From [Flexibacter] sp. ATCC 35208 (lineage in GTDB: Bacteria > Bacteroidota > Bacteroidia > Chitinophagales > Chitinophagaceae), in contig NZ_MTKN01000063.1 in assembly GCF_001975825.1 (NCBI RefSeq), positions 1 through 48,656 of the forward strand: a stretch of DNA of 48,656 nt, in the 5' to 3' direction. Shown one piece after another: positions 16,241-24,800 of the stretch; the stretch's first letter is position 1, and each line of letters starts with the position of its first letter. The position numbers were made by a program, and so were the translations under genes. The notes under the pieces are model-generated. The model saw nothing but the letters and a program-made list of their open reading frames with translations. It searched no databases and was not told the DNA's origin.

Positions 16241-16561
16241 ATGTTACAACTTTTCAAGACGCCCATAGGACGCCTCAGGATCATTGGATTTTTCGAAGGT
16301 ATTTCCCTGCTGATTTTGGTGTTTATTGCTGTGCCATTAAAGTATTGGGGTGGGCAGCCAGCCATGGTAAAGACGATGGGGCCTATTCATGGGTTGCTTT
16401 TTACCTTATTTGTCATCACGACACTCAGCGTAGGTGTGACGTACAAATGGAAGTTCTCCGAGGTTTCGTGGAAGGTGTTAGTTGCCTGTATTATACCATT
16501 CGGAACTTTTTATGTTGATAAATACATACTTGCGCCACAAGCCAATAATGAAAACAGGTAA
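16241..16561 (+). CDS. DUF3817 family membrane protein
   Basis: The 106-aa protein begins MLQLFKTPIGRLRIIGFFEG; a longer frame from 16136 would overlap the preceding gene by 91 bases and gives an unlikely N-terminus. The pattern RxxGxxEGxSxLxLxxIAxPLKY followed by GPIHG is the DUF3817 signature, with three hydrophobic helices. The function of the family is unknown. It shares the palindrome-controlled promoter with the gene upstream. Confidence 0.8.
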   Translation: MLQLFKTPIGRLRIIGFFEGISLLILVFIAVPLKYWGGQPAMVKTMGPIHGLLFTLFVITTLSVGVTYKWKFSEVSWKVLVACIIPFGTFYVDKYILAPQANNENR

Positions 16562-16562
16562 G

Positions 16563-16635
16563 TAGAACTCATTTCATAATTACCCTTCAAGCATTGACTA
16601 TCAATTACAAATACCCATTTATGAAATGAGTTCTA
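16563..16635. repeat. 17-base perfect inverted repeat with a 39-base spacer
   Basis: TAGAACTCATTTCATAA at 16563-16579 is exactly inverted at 16619-16635. It directly follows the DUF3817 stop. There is no T-run, so it is not a standard terminator; it could be a decayed miniature mobile element or an RNA stem that protects the 3' end. Confidence 0.7.
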
Positions 16636-16697
16636 GTTATCTGTCTCAAAGTGATTCCTTTGCCAGATGGAGTTTTGATCTGTAGGGTTGTGATAAT

Positions 16698-16790
16698 GTG
16701 CTACGTATAGAAATTAAATCCGAAATTGCAGGGTCAATCATTCAACTCCTGGAAGATAATGGTTTTGAATGTGAGGAACTGAACGATTAA
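16698..16790 (+). pseudogene. Possible C-terminal gene scrap
   Basis: A 30-codon stretch reading IEIKSEIAGSIIQLLEDNGF and then ECEELND looks protein-like (amphipathic helix, acidic tail) but has only a GTG start, no ribosome binding site and an upstream stop. It may be the tail of a lost gene or chance. Confidence 0.25.
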
Positions 16791-16803
16791 AATAAACATC
16801 CAG

Positions 16804-17397
16804 ATGAAAAAGGCGGAGGCAACAAGGATAAATATTTTACAGAAAGCATTTGAGTTAATTTATGTGAAAGGGTATAAGACAACCAGTGTTGATGATATTA
16901 TTGCAACTACCCAGGTAACAAAAGGCGCCTTTTATTACCATTTCAAAAATAAGGACGAAATGGGGGTGGCAATTATCAATGAACTGATGAAACCTGCGCT
17001 TACGAGTAGTTTTATAGCGCCTTTGGAAAAAGAAGGATCAGCACTGGATGCTATTTATAACCTGATGTATCATTTGTTGATGAAGGATGAATTTATGAAA
17101 GTTGAGTATGGTTGTCCTGTGGCTAATCTGGCTAGTGAAATGTGCCCCTGGAATGAGGATTTTAACAATGTATTGAATGAAGTGACCGAGCAGTGGACAA
17201 AGTTGATGACCGCTACTGTTGAGAGGGGAAAGAAAAGCGGGACAATACGAAAGGATGTGAATGCAAAGCAGGTGACGATGTTTGTAATGTCTGGCTATTG
17301 GGGGGTGCGCAACTTTGGGAAGCTGGCGAATAGCAGGAGTCCGTATATGCTATATCTGAAGCAGCTTAAATACTACCTGGACACATTGAAGGCATAA
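16804..17397 (+). CDS. TetR/AcrR-family repressor
   Basis: The 197-aa protein has the TetR N-terminal HTH: ILQKAFELIYVKGYKTTSVD, then DIIATTQVTKGAFYYHFKNKDEM. The remainder is the helical ligand-binding domain. The 32-base palindrome at 15725 is the natural candidate operator, although it lies two genes upstream, so the three genes may form one regulon with the repressor. The ligand is unknown. A hairpin just past its stop has its T-run on the other strand. Confidence 0.9.
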   Translation: MKKAEATRINILQKAFELIYVKGYKTTSVDDIIATTQVTKGAFYYHFKNKDEMGVAIINELMKPALTSSFIAPLEKEGSALDAIYNLMYHLLMKDEFMKVEYGCPVANLASEMCPWNEDFNNVLNEVTEQWTKLMTATVERGKKSGTIRKDVNAKQVTMFVMSGYWGVRNFGKLANSRSPYMLYLKQLKYYLDTLKA

Positions 17398-17420
17398 AAA
17401 AACGGGGCTTTAGGCCCCGT
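17395..17420 (-). terminator. Terminator of the GH97 gene
   Basis: ACGGGGC (17402-17408), a 5-base loop and GCCCCGT (17414-17420) form the stem. On the minus strand a run of seven T follows (complement of 17396-17402). Confidence 0.85.
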
Positions 17421-17424
17421 GTTG

Positions 17425-19374
17425 TTAGTTAAACAGTACAGCGCCACCGGCTTTTTTCAAGGTAAGCGTGATCGTTGAACCTATTTTTTGTTTTTGTAGT
17501 GTGGAGGATTGCCCATCCCCATCTTTAATGATAGATACTTCTTTATTTGCCAGCATGGGCAGTGCGATTGTCAATGTCTTCTCTTTCGGTTCTCCGTTCA
17601 CTGCGGCTACATACCATTTGGTACCTTTGCGTCTTGCTATTACACAGTATTTGCCCGGATAGCCATCGATCAGGCGGGTTTCATCCCAGGTGGTGGGTAC
17701 ATTCCTGATAAAGTCCAGCAGGTATTCCGGTTCTCCTGTCATATTATCGGGTGTTAAACCCCAGTGTTGCACTGATGAAAAGAACAGTACGGCAGTTGCC
17801 ATTTCAAATGCATCTGTAGTACGTCTGATAGAACCTTTTTGTTGGGTACGGCTTAAGCGTTTATTGAGGAATACCGGTCCAAAATCCATTGGCGCCACTG
17901 CATTGCGTGTGAATGGATAGATGGTAGCGGTTTGCGGATAGTTATCACAGAATGATTGCTGGAAGACGAGGTTTTCTGATGCCAGTACGGCTTCGCTGGT
18001 TACATAGTTCGGATACATCCTTTCCCAGCCCCTTGGCAGGGTGGCGCCGTGGAAATTAATGACCAGGCCGAAGTCAGCCGCATCCACTAAAATATCGTGG
18101 TACAATTGCATCGTTGCCTGTTTATCTCCGCCGAAGAAATCAACTTTTAATCCTTTAATACCTATTTTTTGTAACCAGGCCATTTCTTCTCTGCGCACGT
18201 CTCTTTCATTCATGCGGTTCCTGGGCGTAAGCGGGGCATCATTCCAGGATCCATTGCTATTGTACCAGAGTATCAGCCCAACCCCTTTTGAGGCTGCGTA
18301 ACGTGCTAATTCTTCCATTTTCTCTTTACCGATCTGTGTATCCCAGAATGCATCGATCAATACATATTCCGCTTTCAGTTGAACAGCCATATTGATATAA
18401 GTCACCTGGTCATTGTAATTGGCACTGCTATCCTGCCATACAATCCAGCTCCAGGCAGCACGGCCGGGAGTAAATATTTTTTTAGAACTGATCACCGGTT
18501 TTACGACATCAGTGGCTACTGTAGATTCAACAAGGGGTTTAAGGTCATTACCTACGGTAATGGTTTTCCAGGAAGTCTGTAAAGGTAGGGGCGCACTGGC
18601 GCTTACCGGCCCTTGTCCGTTGTTTTCACCGCTTTGGGGGAAAGCGATCGTATACAGACCATCAGCAGTACCATCACTCAGGTGTGTACCCACATAGTTG
18701 CCTGCCACGCCTGTTTCGGAAACCAATGCCCATTGCTGGCCGGCTACATGGAACAATGCCGGGAAGGTATATCCTGCTTTATATTGTGAGGCGGTGCCTA
18801 TAGGCTCATCGAGTGTATAAGTTTCCTCGTAGGAGGGTTTTGTTTTCATCCAGCCGCTCATGGGCAATGCCTGTGGTGTGATAAACGTAGTCGTTGCTGC
18901 GGGGAAGTCGAAACCGGTTACTTCTTTTTCTACCGTACAGGTGAGGGGGCCTTTGCCGTTCTGAGGAATGCGGTAGGAAAAGGCCAGGTCCCGGTTGCTC
19001 ACACGGAACAGCACCTCTATTGTATCTTTGCCGGCATTGGTAAAAGCACAACGCAGTTCATTCGCCTTGTAATCTACCTTGCTTACTTTCGATCTGTTAA
19101 GAGTGTATTGTTCCTGCACGGGTTGCTTTTTGTTACCAGCCCATTGTAGTTGTTGGGAGAAATCGCCGATACTGCTCACCAGTCCTAATTGCGATGGCTC
19201 CAATACCTGTTTGCCGGCATAGGTAACGCTATAATAAGCTTTTCCTTCCCGGAGCTGAACATTGACCAGTAGTTGGTTGTCCGGACTTTTAACAAGAACA
19301 TCGTTTTTCTGAGAAAAGGCTTCAGTACCGGCAAATGCGGTAGCTAAGAGGCATAGCAACGTACGTTTTATCAT
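17425..19374 (-). CDS. Secreted glycoside hydrolase family 97 enzyme
   Basis: The 649-aa protein begins with a signal peptide (MIKRTLLCLLATAFAGTEAFS). An N-terminal beta-sandwich (to about residue 290) precedes the TIM barrel (GRAAWSWIVWQD onward) and a C-terminal beta domain, as in GH97. The family holds inverting alpha-glucosidases (SusB type) and retaining alpha-galactosidases. Here Asp412 in KVDFFGGD and Glu461 in TSEAVLA sit where the retaining branch has its nucleophile and acid/base, so alpha-galactosidase-type action is more likely. It is not next to SusC/D genes. Confidence 0.88.
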   Translation of the reverse strand: MIKRTLLCLLATAFAGTEAFSQKNDVLVKSPDNQLLVNVQLREGKAYYSVTYAGKQVLEPSQLGLVSSIGDFSQQLQWAGNKKQPVQEQYTLNRSKVSKVDYKANELRCAFTNAGKDTIEVLFRVSNRDLAFSYRIPQNGKGPLTCTVEKEVTGFDFPAATTTFITPQALPMSGWMKTKPSYEETYTLDEPIGTASQYKAGYTFPALFHVAGQQWALVSETGVAGNYVGTHLSDGTADGLYTIAFPQSGENNGQGPVSASAPLPLQTSWKTITVGNDLKPLVESTVATDVVKPVISSKKIFTPGRAAWSWIVWQDSSANYNDQVTYINMAVQLKAEYVLIDAFWDTQIGKEKMEELARYAASKGVGLILWYNSNGSWNDAPLTPRNRMNERDVRREEMAWLQKIGIKGLKVDFFGGDKQATMQLYHDILVDAADFGLVINFHGATLPRGWERMYPNYVTSEAVLASENLVFQQSFCDNYPQTATIYPFTRNAVAPMDFGPVFLNKRLSRTQQKGSIRRTTDAFEMATAVLFFSSVQHWGLTPDNMTGEPEYLLDFIRNVPTTWDETRLIDGYPGKYCVIARRKGTKWYVAAVNGEPKEKTLTIALPMLANKEVSIIKDGDGQSSTLQKQKIGSTITLTLKKAGGAVLFN

Positions 19375-19399
19375 ATCATGGAAATTATTGACCTGTAAT

Positions 19400-20047
19400 T
19401 TAGTTTCCCATTCTAAAATCGCTTACACTGTGCTGATCGAGCCTGATGTCTTCAAAATTGCTTGTGGTACCTGTATCGATAGGACATTGTGTGCTAATGC
19501 CCACCCATATCGTTTGCGGGTAATCGTTTTTATACAATCGTACCATCTGCCAGTTTTGGTTATCCAGGGAATAATAGCTGGCCACCGTTTTGGTATCAGA
19601 TGATATTTTCATGTAAACGAAGCCCTGTTCCACGATGTCATGGTTATTATCGTCGGAAGTGCCTTTTGTTCTTACAGTGACCACACGGTGCTTTCCACGT
19701 TCGTCCTGTTCAAAACATTGTTTTTGATAGAGACTATCATTGACGTAAATATACAAAACACCGGCATTATAAGTACCTGTTTGGGTAAAATTAGGTGTAA
19801 CTTTGACAGTTAATGTAAAAGGTTTGGTATTATCAACCTGTGAAAGCAGTAGGGGGGCGGTGTTATCAGACAATTTTCCGTCAGGGTCATTGAAGTAATC
19901 TTTTTTTTCGCCTACCCGGAATTCAATTTTCCCTGAGTCCTTTACTAATGCGAGTGAGTCAGCGTCTTTGGCAGGATGTTCTCTTTGCCGGCAGGCTATA
20001 GTACTATCAATTCTGCTTTTGAAGAAGGGGTGTTTGATAAAATACAT
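19400..20047 (-). pseudogene. DUF1349 concanavalin-like protein with replaced N-terminus
   Basis: The 215-aa frame contains a normal DUF1349 body (SLALVKDSGKIEFRVGEKKD onward, with FEQDERGKHRVVTVRTKG and later the WVGISTQCP region), a lectin-like jelly roll usually carried by a secreted or lipid-anchored protein. The first 15-20 residues (MYFIKHPFFKSRIDSTIAC) do not form a signal peptide and are antisense to the LuxR remnant on the other strand. The junction lies at about 19980-20010, so the export signal appears to have been lost by rearrangement. The body is intact and could still be translated. It lies 25 bases upstream of the GH97 start on the same strand. Confidence 0.65.
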
Positions 20048-20554
20048 CCGGATGATATCTTAGAACGACATATCCTGGAACTGAGTTATTTCCAGCTGCA
20101 AAAGGCCATGGCGCCGGAAAATTGACCTGCCTATAGTACACATTGCAGGTTGAGGATTCAAAATGATAAGGGAATATATATCTATGTGACACACCGTACC
20201 ATTTACCTGCGTAGTTTCCAGGATGGCAGTGTGTGGCTGGCGCTATGTCTGTATTCTCCTGCCACCTCTTCAAGCCCTTCACCTGATATTGATGGCAGGG
20301 TAATAAACAGTGAAACGGGGGAGATCATCAAATTTGAGCGTTATAAACAATTCGGAAAGCAGATCCTGACCCGCCGGGAGGTGGAAGTGATTAATCATAT
20401 TGCGGGAGGGCTTGACAGCAGTAAGATTGCCAGCCTCTTAAATCTTTCTGTATATACAGTACGCAGGCACCGGCAGAATATATTAAATAAGTTAAGCGTA
20501 GCAAATACTTCGGAGGCTATTAAAACCTGCTCTCATATGGGATTGCTGAAATAG
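19982..20554 (+). pseudogene. Broken LuxR-type regulator (PAS-like part plus HTH)
   Basis: One continuous frame reads LPAGYSTINSAFEEGVFDKI, HPDDILERHILELSYFQLQK, an in-frame TGA at 20123-20125, then the beta strands RIQNDKGIYIYVTHRTIYLR and a LuxR HTH (LTRREVEVINHIAGGLDSSK, then VYTVRRHRQNILNKL). Bacteroidota regulators of this type have a PAS-like domain with IHPDD ahead of the HTH, so both halves belong to one gene. The N-terminus is missing and CGA to TGA is a plausible cause of the stop. A 134-aa fragment from a TTG at 20150 still encodes the HTH. Confidence 0.7.
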
Positions 20555-20712
20555 TTACTTACTTCCAGTAAATTATCGTCCGGGTCCCGGAAATATACTG
20601 ATCTTATTTTACCTGTAGCGCCTGTTCTTTCTACAATTCTTTTCTTATAAAAATCACCCGAATCTCCCGCGCAGGGGCCAGCTTGACTAAATTCAAAATG
20701 ATAGGCTATCAT
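20533..20712 (-). pseudogene. C-terminal fragment of a VOC/glyoxalase family protein
   Basis: The 59-codon frame begins MIAYHFEFSQ and contains ERTGATGKIRSVYFRDPDDN followed by LLEVSNY, the hallmark end of vicinal-oxygen-chelate proteins; the final Glu is a usual metal ligand. Full members are about 120-130 aa, so the first half is gone. Its end overlaps the LuxR remnant on the opposite strand by 22 bases, fitting a run of decayed genes here. Confidence 0.6.
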
Positions 20713-20759
20713 TTTTCGATCACGCCTTTCGTTAAACCCGATTTCCCAATAATAGATAG

Positions 20760-20767
20760 TAACTTTG
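20760..20767 (+). promoter_or_regulatory. Candidate -7 box of the HAD gene
   Basis: TAACTTTG matches TAnnTTTG exactly and ends four bases before the ATG at 20772, implying a leaderless or near-leaderless mRNA. Confidence 0.4.
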
Positions 20768-20771
20768 CAAC

Positions 20772-21566
20772 ATGATTAAGTTAGTAGTTACAGATCTGGA
20801 TGGTACTTTGTTAAATGATCAGCATGAAGTACCTAAACGCTTTTGGGATATAGCCAACCGCCTGTTTAAGAAAGGAATCAAGCTCGGCATTGCCACTGGT
20901 AGACCACATTTCAGTATTACTGAAAATTTTCCTCCTTTGATGGCGCATGTTTATGCTGTTTCAGACAATGGTAGTTTTATCATGCATGATAAAAGGGAGA
21001 TTATGGCGAAGCCATTGCCGCATTCTGAATTAGCTGCATTAGTGAATACATCGCGTGGTATTGCCAATACCTATCCTGTGCTTTGCGGAAAGGATTATTG
21101 GTTCCTGGAAAGCGAGGATAAAGTATTGCTGGAAAAAGTACTGATCTACCAGAAGAATATCAAAATTGTGGAAGACCTGACAAAGGTGGAAGAGCCAATA
21201 TTGAAGATGTCTGTACTCGATTTAAAAGGTGCCGATCAAAACAGCTATCCTCATTATGTACAATTTGCTGATAGGTTGAAAGTCGCATTGGGTGGAACTC
21301 TCTGGGTTGATGTGACACGTATGGATGCCAATAAGGGCGAAGCTGTGCAGATGTTACAGCAGGTGAATGGGATCACTCCTGATGAAACGCTGGTATTTGG
21401 CGACTTTATGAATGATTATGAAATGATGAAGGCGGCCAAATATAGTTATGCGATGAAGAATGCATATCCAAAGATCCTGGAGGTGGCTAATTTTGTAACA
21501 GAGAAGGATAATAATGAGGAGGGGGTATTGGATGTGATAGAGGCATTGTGTCTCAATGATGAGTAG
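20772..21566 (+). CDS. Cof-type HAD-superfamily phosphatase
   Basis: The 264-aa protein begins MIKLVVTDLDGTLLND, with the DxDGT motif I (nucleophile Asp8). Motif II is IATGR, a C2-type cap follows, and the final motif is GDFMNDYEM. Such enzymes remove phosphate from small sugar phosphates or cofactors such as FMN or PLP; the substrate cannot be told from sequence. A second HAD protein of the same class lies at 28729-29523 on the other strand. Confidence 0.9.
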   Translation: MIKLVVTDLDGTLLNDQHEVPKRFWDIANRLFKKGIKLGIATGRPHFSITENFPPLMAHVYAVSDNGSFIMHDKREIMAKPLPHSELAALVNTSRGIANTYPVLCGKDYWFLESEDKVLLEKVLIYQKNIKIVEDLTKVEEPILKMSVLDLKGADQNSYPHYVQFADRLKVALGGTLWVDVTRMDANKGEAVQMLQQVNGITPDETLVFGDFMNDYEMMKAAKYSYAMKNAYPKILEVANFVTEKDNNEEGVLDVIEALCLNDE

Positions 21567-21610
21567 GCGTTAGTTAACCCTGCTTATTCATACTGCGAAA
21601 ATACAATATT

Positions 21611-22417
21611 TCATATTTCAGAGGGGGCTTTGCCAAACATCTTCTTGAAGGTGCGGGAGAAATGAGAAAGGCTTTCAAAGCCTAAATCGAGGTAGATGGC
21701 GGATGGCTTTTTATGCTTTTTCTCTATGAGATGGCGTGCTTCGGTGAGTCGTTTTTCAAGGAGCCAATGCCGGGGAGCTGCATCAAATACTTTGTTGAAA
21801 TCACGTTTAAATGCCGCCAGACTTCTTCCTGTTAACTGTGCAAATTTTTCTATGGGTACATTGATATGATAATTGCTAAGCATGAATTTTCTTAGATCGA
21901 TCTTATGATGTATCGAAAAATCAAATAATAGATTTCGTAATGAAGGGAGGGTATGCAATAACAATTGCACACCTTCTCTTACTTTTATCATGCCCATGGC
22001 ATTGTTTATCTTTTCATCCTGATGACGTACGTATGGTATTACGGATTGAAAATACCCCCGCATAAAATCATTTGAAGGAATCAGCATATTTACCGGACCG
22101 GTGTATTTTTCAGTGATTTCTATTTGTTCTTCCAATGCGATTTTTCTCAGTAGCTCTTCCTGCAGGATGATGACGATTGTTTCATAGCTGCCTTCGTCTG
22201 AAGGGGTTTTCCTGAGTTGTGCCAATTGGTTCTTGCCTACCAGCAATATATCGCCTTTTTGAAGGGTCGTTTTCTGGCTGGATGTTTCAAATGTCAATTG
22301 TCCGTTTACCATCAGGATAAGCGTACTATGCCCCAGGAATGCTGCTACTTCCTTTCGTGAAGCTGTAAGGTGAGAGTAAAAGATAACACCAGGAATTATT
22401 TCGATCGGGTTCAGCAT
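21611..22417 (-). CDS. AraC-family transcriptional regulator
   Basis: The 268-aa protein has an N-terminal cupin-like domain (GHSTLILMVNGQLTFET, GDILLVGKNQ) and a C-terminal AraC double HTH: VPIEKFAQLTGRSLAAFKRD, then PSAIYLDLGFESLSHFSRTFKKMFGKAPSE. It begins 9 bases after the stop of the shortened aldo/keto reductase on the same strand, so the reductase was probably its original target or operon partner before decay. Confidence 0.9.
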   Translation of the reverse strand: MLNPIEIIPGVIFYSHLTASRKEVAAFLGHSTLILMVNGQLTFETSSQKTTLQKGDILLVGKNQLAQLRKTPSDEGSYETIVIILQEELLRKIALEEQIEITEKYTGPVNMLIPSNDFMRGYFQSVIPYVRHQDEKINNAMGMIKVREGVQLLLHTLPSLRNLLFDFSIHHKIDLRKFMLSNYHINVPIEKFAQLTGRSLAAFKRDFNKVFDAAPRHWLLEKRLTEARHLIEKKHKKPSAIYLDLGFESLSHFSRTFKKMFGKAPSEI

Positions 22418-22426
22418 GGCATGAAA

Positions 22427-22699
22427 TTACAAAATTATCGTTGCAGATAGGTGCCGCCGGCTGACAAAGGCATCGTCTCTTCTGCCTTTGATGGCTTTGC
22501 CTACCAGTAGTTCGTTGGCGCCATGGCCGTAGAAATCGCCGGTATTCAGGAAGTTGATGCCGCTGTCGAGTGCCTGTTGGATGGTAGCAATGCTTTCATG
22601 TTCGTCGTTTGTGCCGCCCCAGGCTGTTGACATACGCATACAGCCAAGTCCCAGTTTTGATACCAGCGGGCCATTATTACCTAAAGCTATTTGGTTCAT
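22427..22699 (-). pseudogene. Truncated aldo/keto reductase
   Basis: The 90-aa product starting MNQIALGNNGPLVSKLGLGC has the first strands of an aldo/keto reductase, including the catalytic Asp/Tyr region NTGDFYGHGANELLVGKAIK, then ends after DDAFVSRRHLSATIIL. About 240 residues, including the NADP-binding end, are missing. The frame +1 at the break reads SAGGTYLQR and a stop, reminiscent of the C-terminus of this family, so an internal deletion with frameshift is possible. A longer frame upstream to 22855 is not coding. Confidence 0.7.
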
Positions 22700-22790
22700 T
22701 GTTTTCGTTTTTTGATGGTACAAAGCTCGGTGGTAATGTGGGATGGTATATTTCCCTGATGGCTCAAAAAACTTGACTGAATGGCTCATT

Positions 22791-23483
22791 TTACAGCCCC
22801 ACACTTCCTTCTGCCCAATACCCTTGTAATTTGATATTCCTGGAACTGACATCATGCTTTTTTAAAGCAGTTCTAAACTGCTGTACAGAAGCTACATTAC
22901 CTGTAAGGTAGAATATGGCTTCCCTGTACTCATTTATGTACTTGTCCAATTCTGCCAGCGCTGCATCCGGCGTTTTGGGAACAATTCTGATATTATAGGG
23001 AGTAGGAAGATCTGGCTCATTCAACTCAAATATGCCGAATGCCTTACCATTGTTTTTATTGATCTCCCCGAGCAGGCTGATATAGAATCCAAGACTTGTT
23101 TCATCTCCAAAAAAGAAGTGAGTATGTTTACCTGGATCATATATTTTCCTGCCGCCAGGAACTGATACTTTCAGATGATCGCCGGGTGTAAGCTGATCTG
23201 CCAGATGACTACCCGGGCCATTACCATGAATATGAAAGTAGATATCAAAGGTGCCGTTTGTCTTGTTGAAATCAACAGGTGTGTAGTGTCTTATTTCCGT
23301 ATCACTCACCCGGAAATTAATAGCACTACCCGGAAAGTAATCAATTTTAGAAAGATCTGTGTGAAAGGTGATCACTTTAATTTCCCTACTGTATTGGGAA
23401 ATATCGCCCACTTCGATATTCATAAATTTTGAAGGTAGCAGGTTTTCCATTTGGTCGGCTACCCATTTAGGTACATTTGGCAT
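22791..23483 (-). CDS. Siderophore-interacting flavoprotein
   Basis: The 230-aa protein follows the ViuB/SIP layout: a FAD-binding barrel (RHYTPVDF is the RxYTxR-like FAD motif, with Val-Asp at its end), GPGSHLADQL, GDHLKVSVPGG, and a C-terminal NAD(P)H-type domain ending GYWAEGSVGL, which is typical. SIPs reduce Fe(III)-siderophores in the cytoplasm to free the iron. It is the last gene of a four-gene operon, three bases after tolC, hinting that the pump exports a siderophore or iron-related compound. Confidence 0.88.
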   Translation of the reverse strand: MPNVPKWVADQMENLLPSKFMNIEVGDISQYSREIKVITFHTDLSKIDYFPGSAINFRVSDTEIRHYTPVDFNKTNGTFDIYFHIHGNGPGSHLADQLTPGDHLKVSVPGGRKIYDPGKHTHFFFGDETSLGFYISLLGEINKNNGKAFGIFELNEPDLPTPYNIRIVPKTPDAALAELDKYINEYREAIFYLTGNVASVQQFRTALKKHDVSSRNIKLQGYWAEGSVGL

Positions 23484-23486
23484 AAC

Positions 23487-24785
23487 TCAAAAATTATTTG
23501 TTGCTTTTTGTAACTGGATCTGTGCCAGCATTAATTCATATGCGCTTTGAATATAGTTTCGTTCGGTAGTGCTAAGGCTTTTCTCTGTGTCTAATAGTGC
23601 ACTGTAGTCAAAGGCCCCAAGGCGGTATTGCTCCTGTTGATTGTGAAAGATGGTCTTTGATAATTCATAGCTATTCTTCGCATTTTTTTGGTTCAGCAGG
23701 GCATTGGCCAGTAAGGTACGAGCCTGTTGTACTTCGTAATTGATATCTGCTTCCCGCTGTTGTAGCAGTAGTTCGTGTTGACTGATCTTTTGCCTGTATT
23801 CAGTTAAGACGGCTTTATTTTTAACATGGGCGGAAATAGGAATGTGCAAATTGAGGGTAACATAGCTAAAGGGACTCCACCACCTGCCAGTACCGTAATT
23901 GAATTTATCCGAGAGGAAAAGCTGGGAATAATTTGCGCTTATCGATAAGGTAGGAAGCAGCTCCTGTTTATATTTTTGCAGATTGATTTTATTTTCTTCC
24001 TGTTGCAAGGCTAGTTGTTTGATTTCTGTTCGCTCGCCATTTGTTTTATCATAGGCAAGGGTGATGGCATCCAGTGAATCGCTGAGCAGGAGAGTCGTCT
24101 CAGCTGGTACATTCAATTGGTAGCGAAGGTTCATTACACTCAGTTCATAATTCTGATCTGCCTGTTTGCTCAGCTGGTCAGCATTCTCGCGATCCAGTAT
24201 GGCCCGGAGATAATAGTTTTCAATCAGCGTACCATTATTATACATCCCCGTTGCAATCATTTCATATTCATGATTGCGTTCCGCGATATCTGCGGCTATG
24301 CGTTTTTGTAAACCTTTTAGTTGAACGTCAAGGTAAGCCCGGCTTATCTGCAGCATGATATCTATCTGCGCGGCGTGGTTCTTTTCTTCCTGTAGGGCGA
24401 GTGCAGTTTTTGCCAGTTTGGTGTCGGTTTTTAAAATTGGATTGAACAGTGGTTGGATTAGATTTAATCCGAAGACTGTTTCATTTTTAACCATGAGTGG
24501 TAATAGTGTTGTTTCATCGTATCCTGGTAGTATCCCGCCTGGAATAACGGTATTCTGTAATTGCGGGCTATACTTTATGTGTCCGTCACCACTAAGTGTT
24601 GGTAACCACTCGTTGGTGGTTTGTTTTACCTTACTGGCTGCGATGGCTACATCATATTGAATCGCCTGAACGTCAAACCTGTTTTTTAGCCCGAGTTGAA
24701 TCGCTTCACTACGCGAAAGGGTTGTCTGTGCATAGCTAATCGCCGCCGTTGTCAGGAGTATTATTAGGAGAAAATTCTTTTTCAT
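23487..24785 (-). CDS. TolC-family outer membrane efflux protein
   Basis: The 432-aa protein begins with a signal peptide (MKKNFLLIILLTTAAISYAQ) and has two repeats of long helices with the TolC-type pattern (LSRSEAIQLGLKNRFDVQAI; YDVAIAASKVKQTTNEWLPTLS; SANYSQLF; TEYRQKISQHELLLQQREAD). It forms the outer membrane channel for the HlyD and MFS proteins encoded just upstream, 15 bases away. Confidence 0.92.
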   Translation of the reverse strand: MKKNFLLIILLTTAAISYAQTTLSRSEAIQLGLKNRFDVQAIQYDVAIAASKVKQTTNEWLPTLSGDGHIKYSPQLQNTVIPGGILPGYDETTLLPLMVKNETVFGLNLIQPLFNPILKTDTKLAKTALALQEEKNHAAQIDIMLQISRAYLDVQLKGLQKRIAADIAERNHEYEMIATGMYNNGTLIENYYLRAILDRENADQLSKQADQNYELSVMNLRYQLNVPAETTLLLSDSLDAITLAYDKTNGERTEIKQLALQQEENKINLQKYKQELLPTLSISANYSQLFLSDKFNYGTGRWWSPFSYVTLNLHIPISAHVKNKAVLTEYRQKISQHELLLQQREADINYEVQQARTLLANALLNQKNAKNSYELSKTIFHNQQEQYRLGAFDYSALLDTEKSLSTTERNYIQSAYELMLAQIQLQKATNNF

Positions 24786-24800
24786 CGTTGTGATTGTTAA

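Noticed and set aside
20007..20282. Minus-strand 91-codon frame
   Set aside because: It is antisense to the LuxR remnant, whose plus-strand peptide matches a known family throughout.
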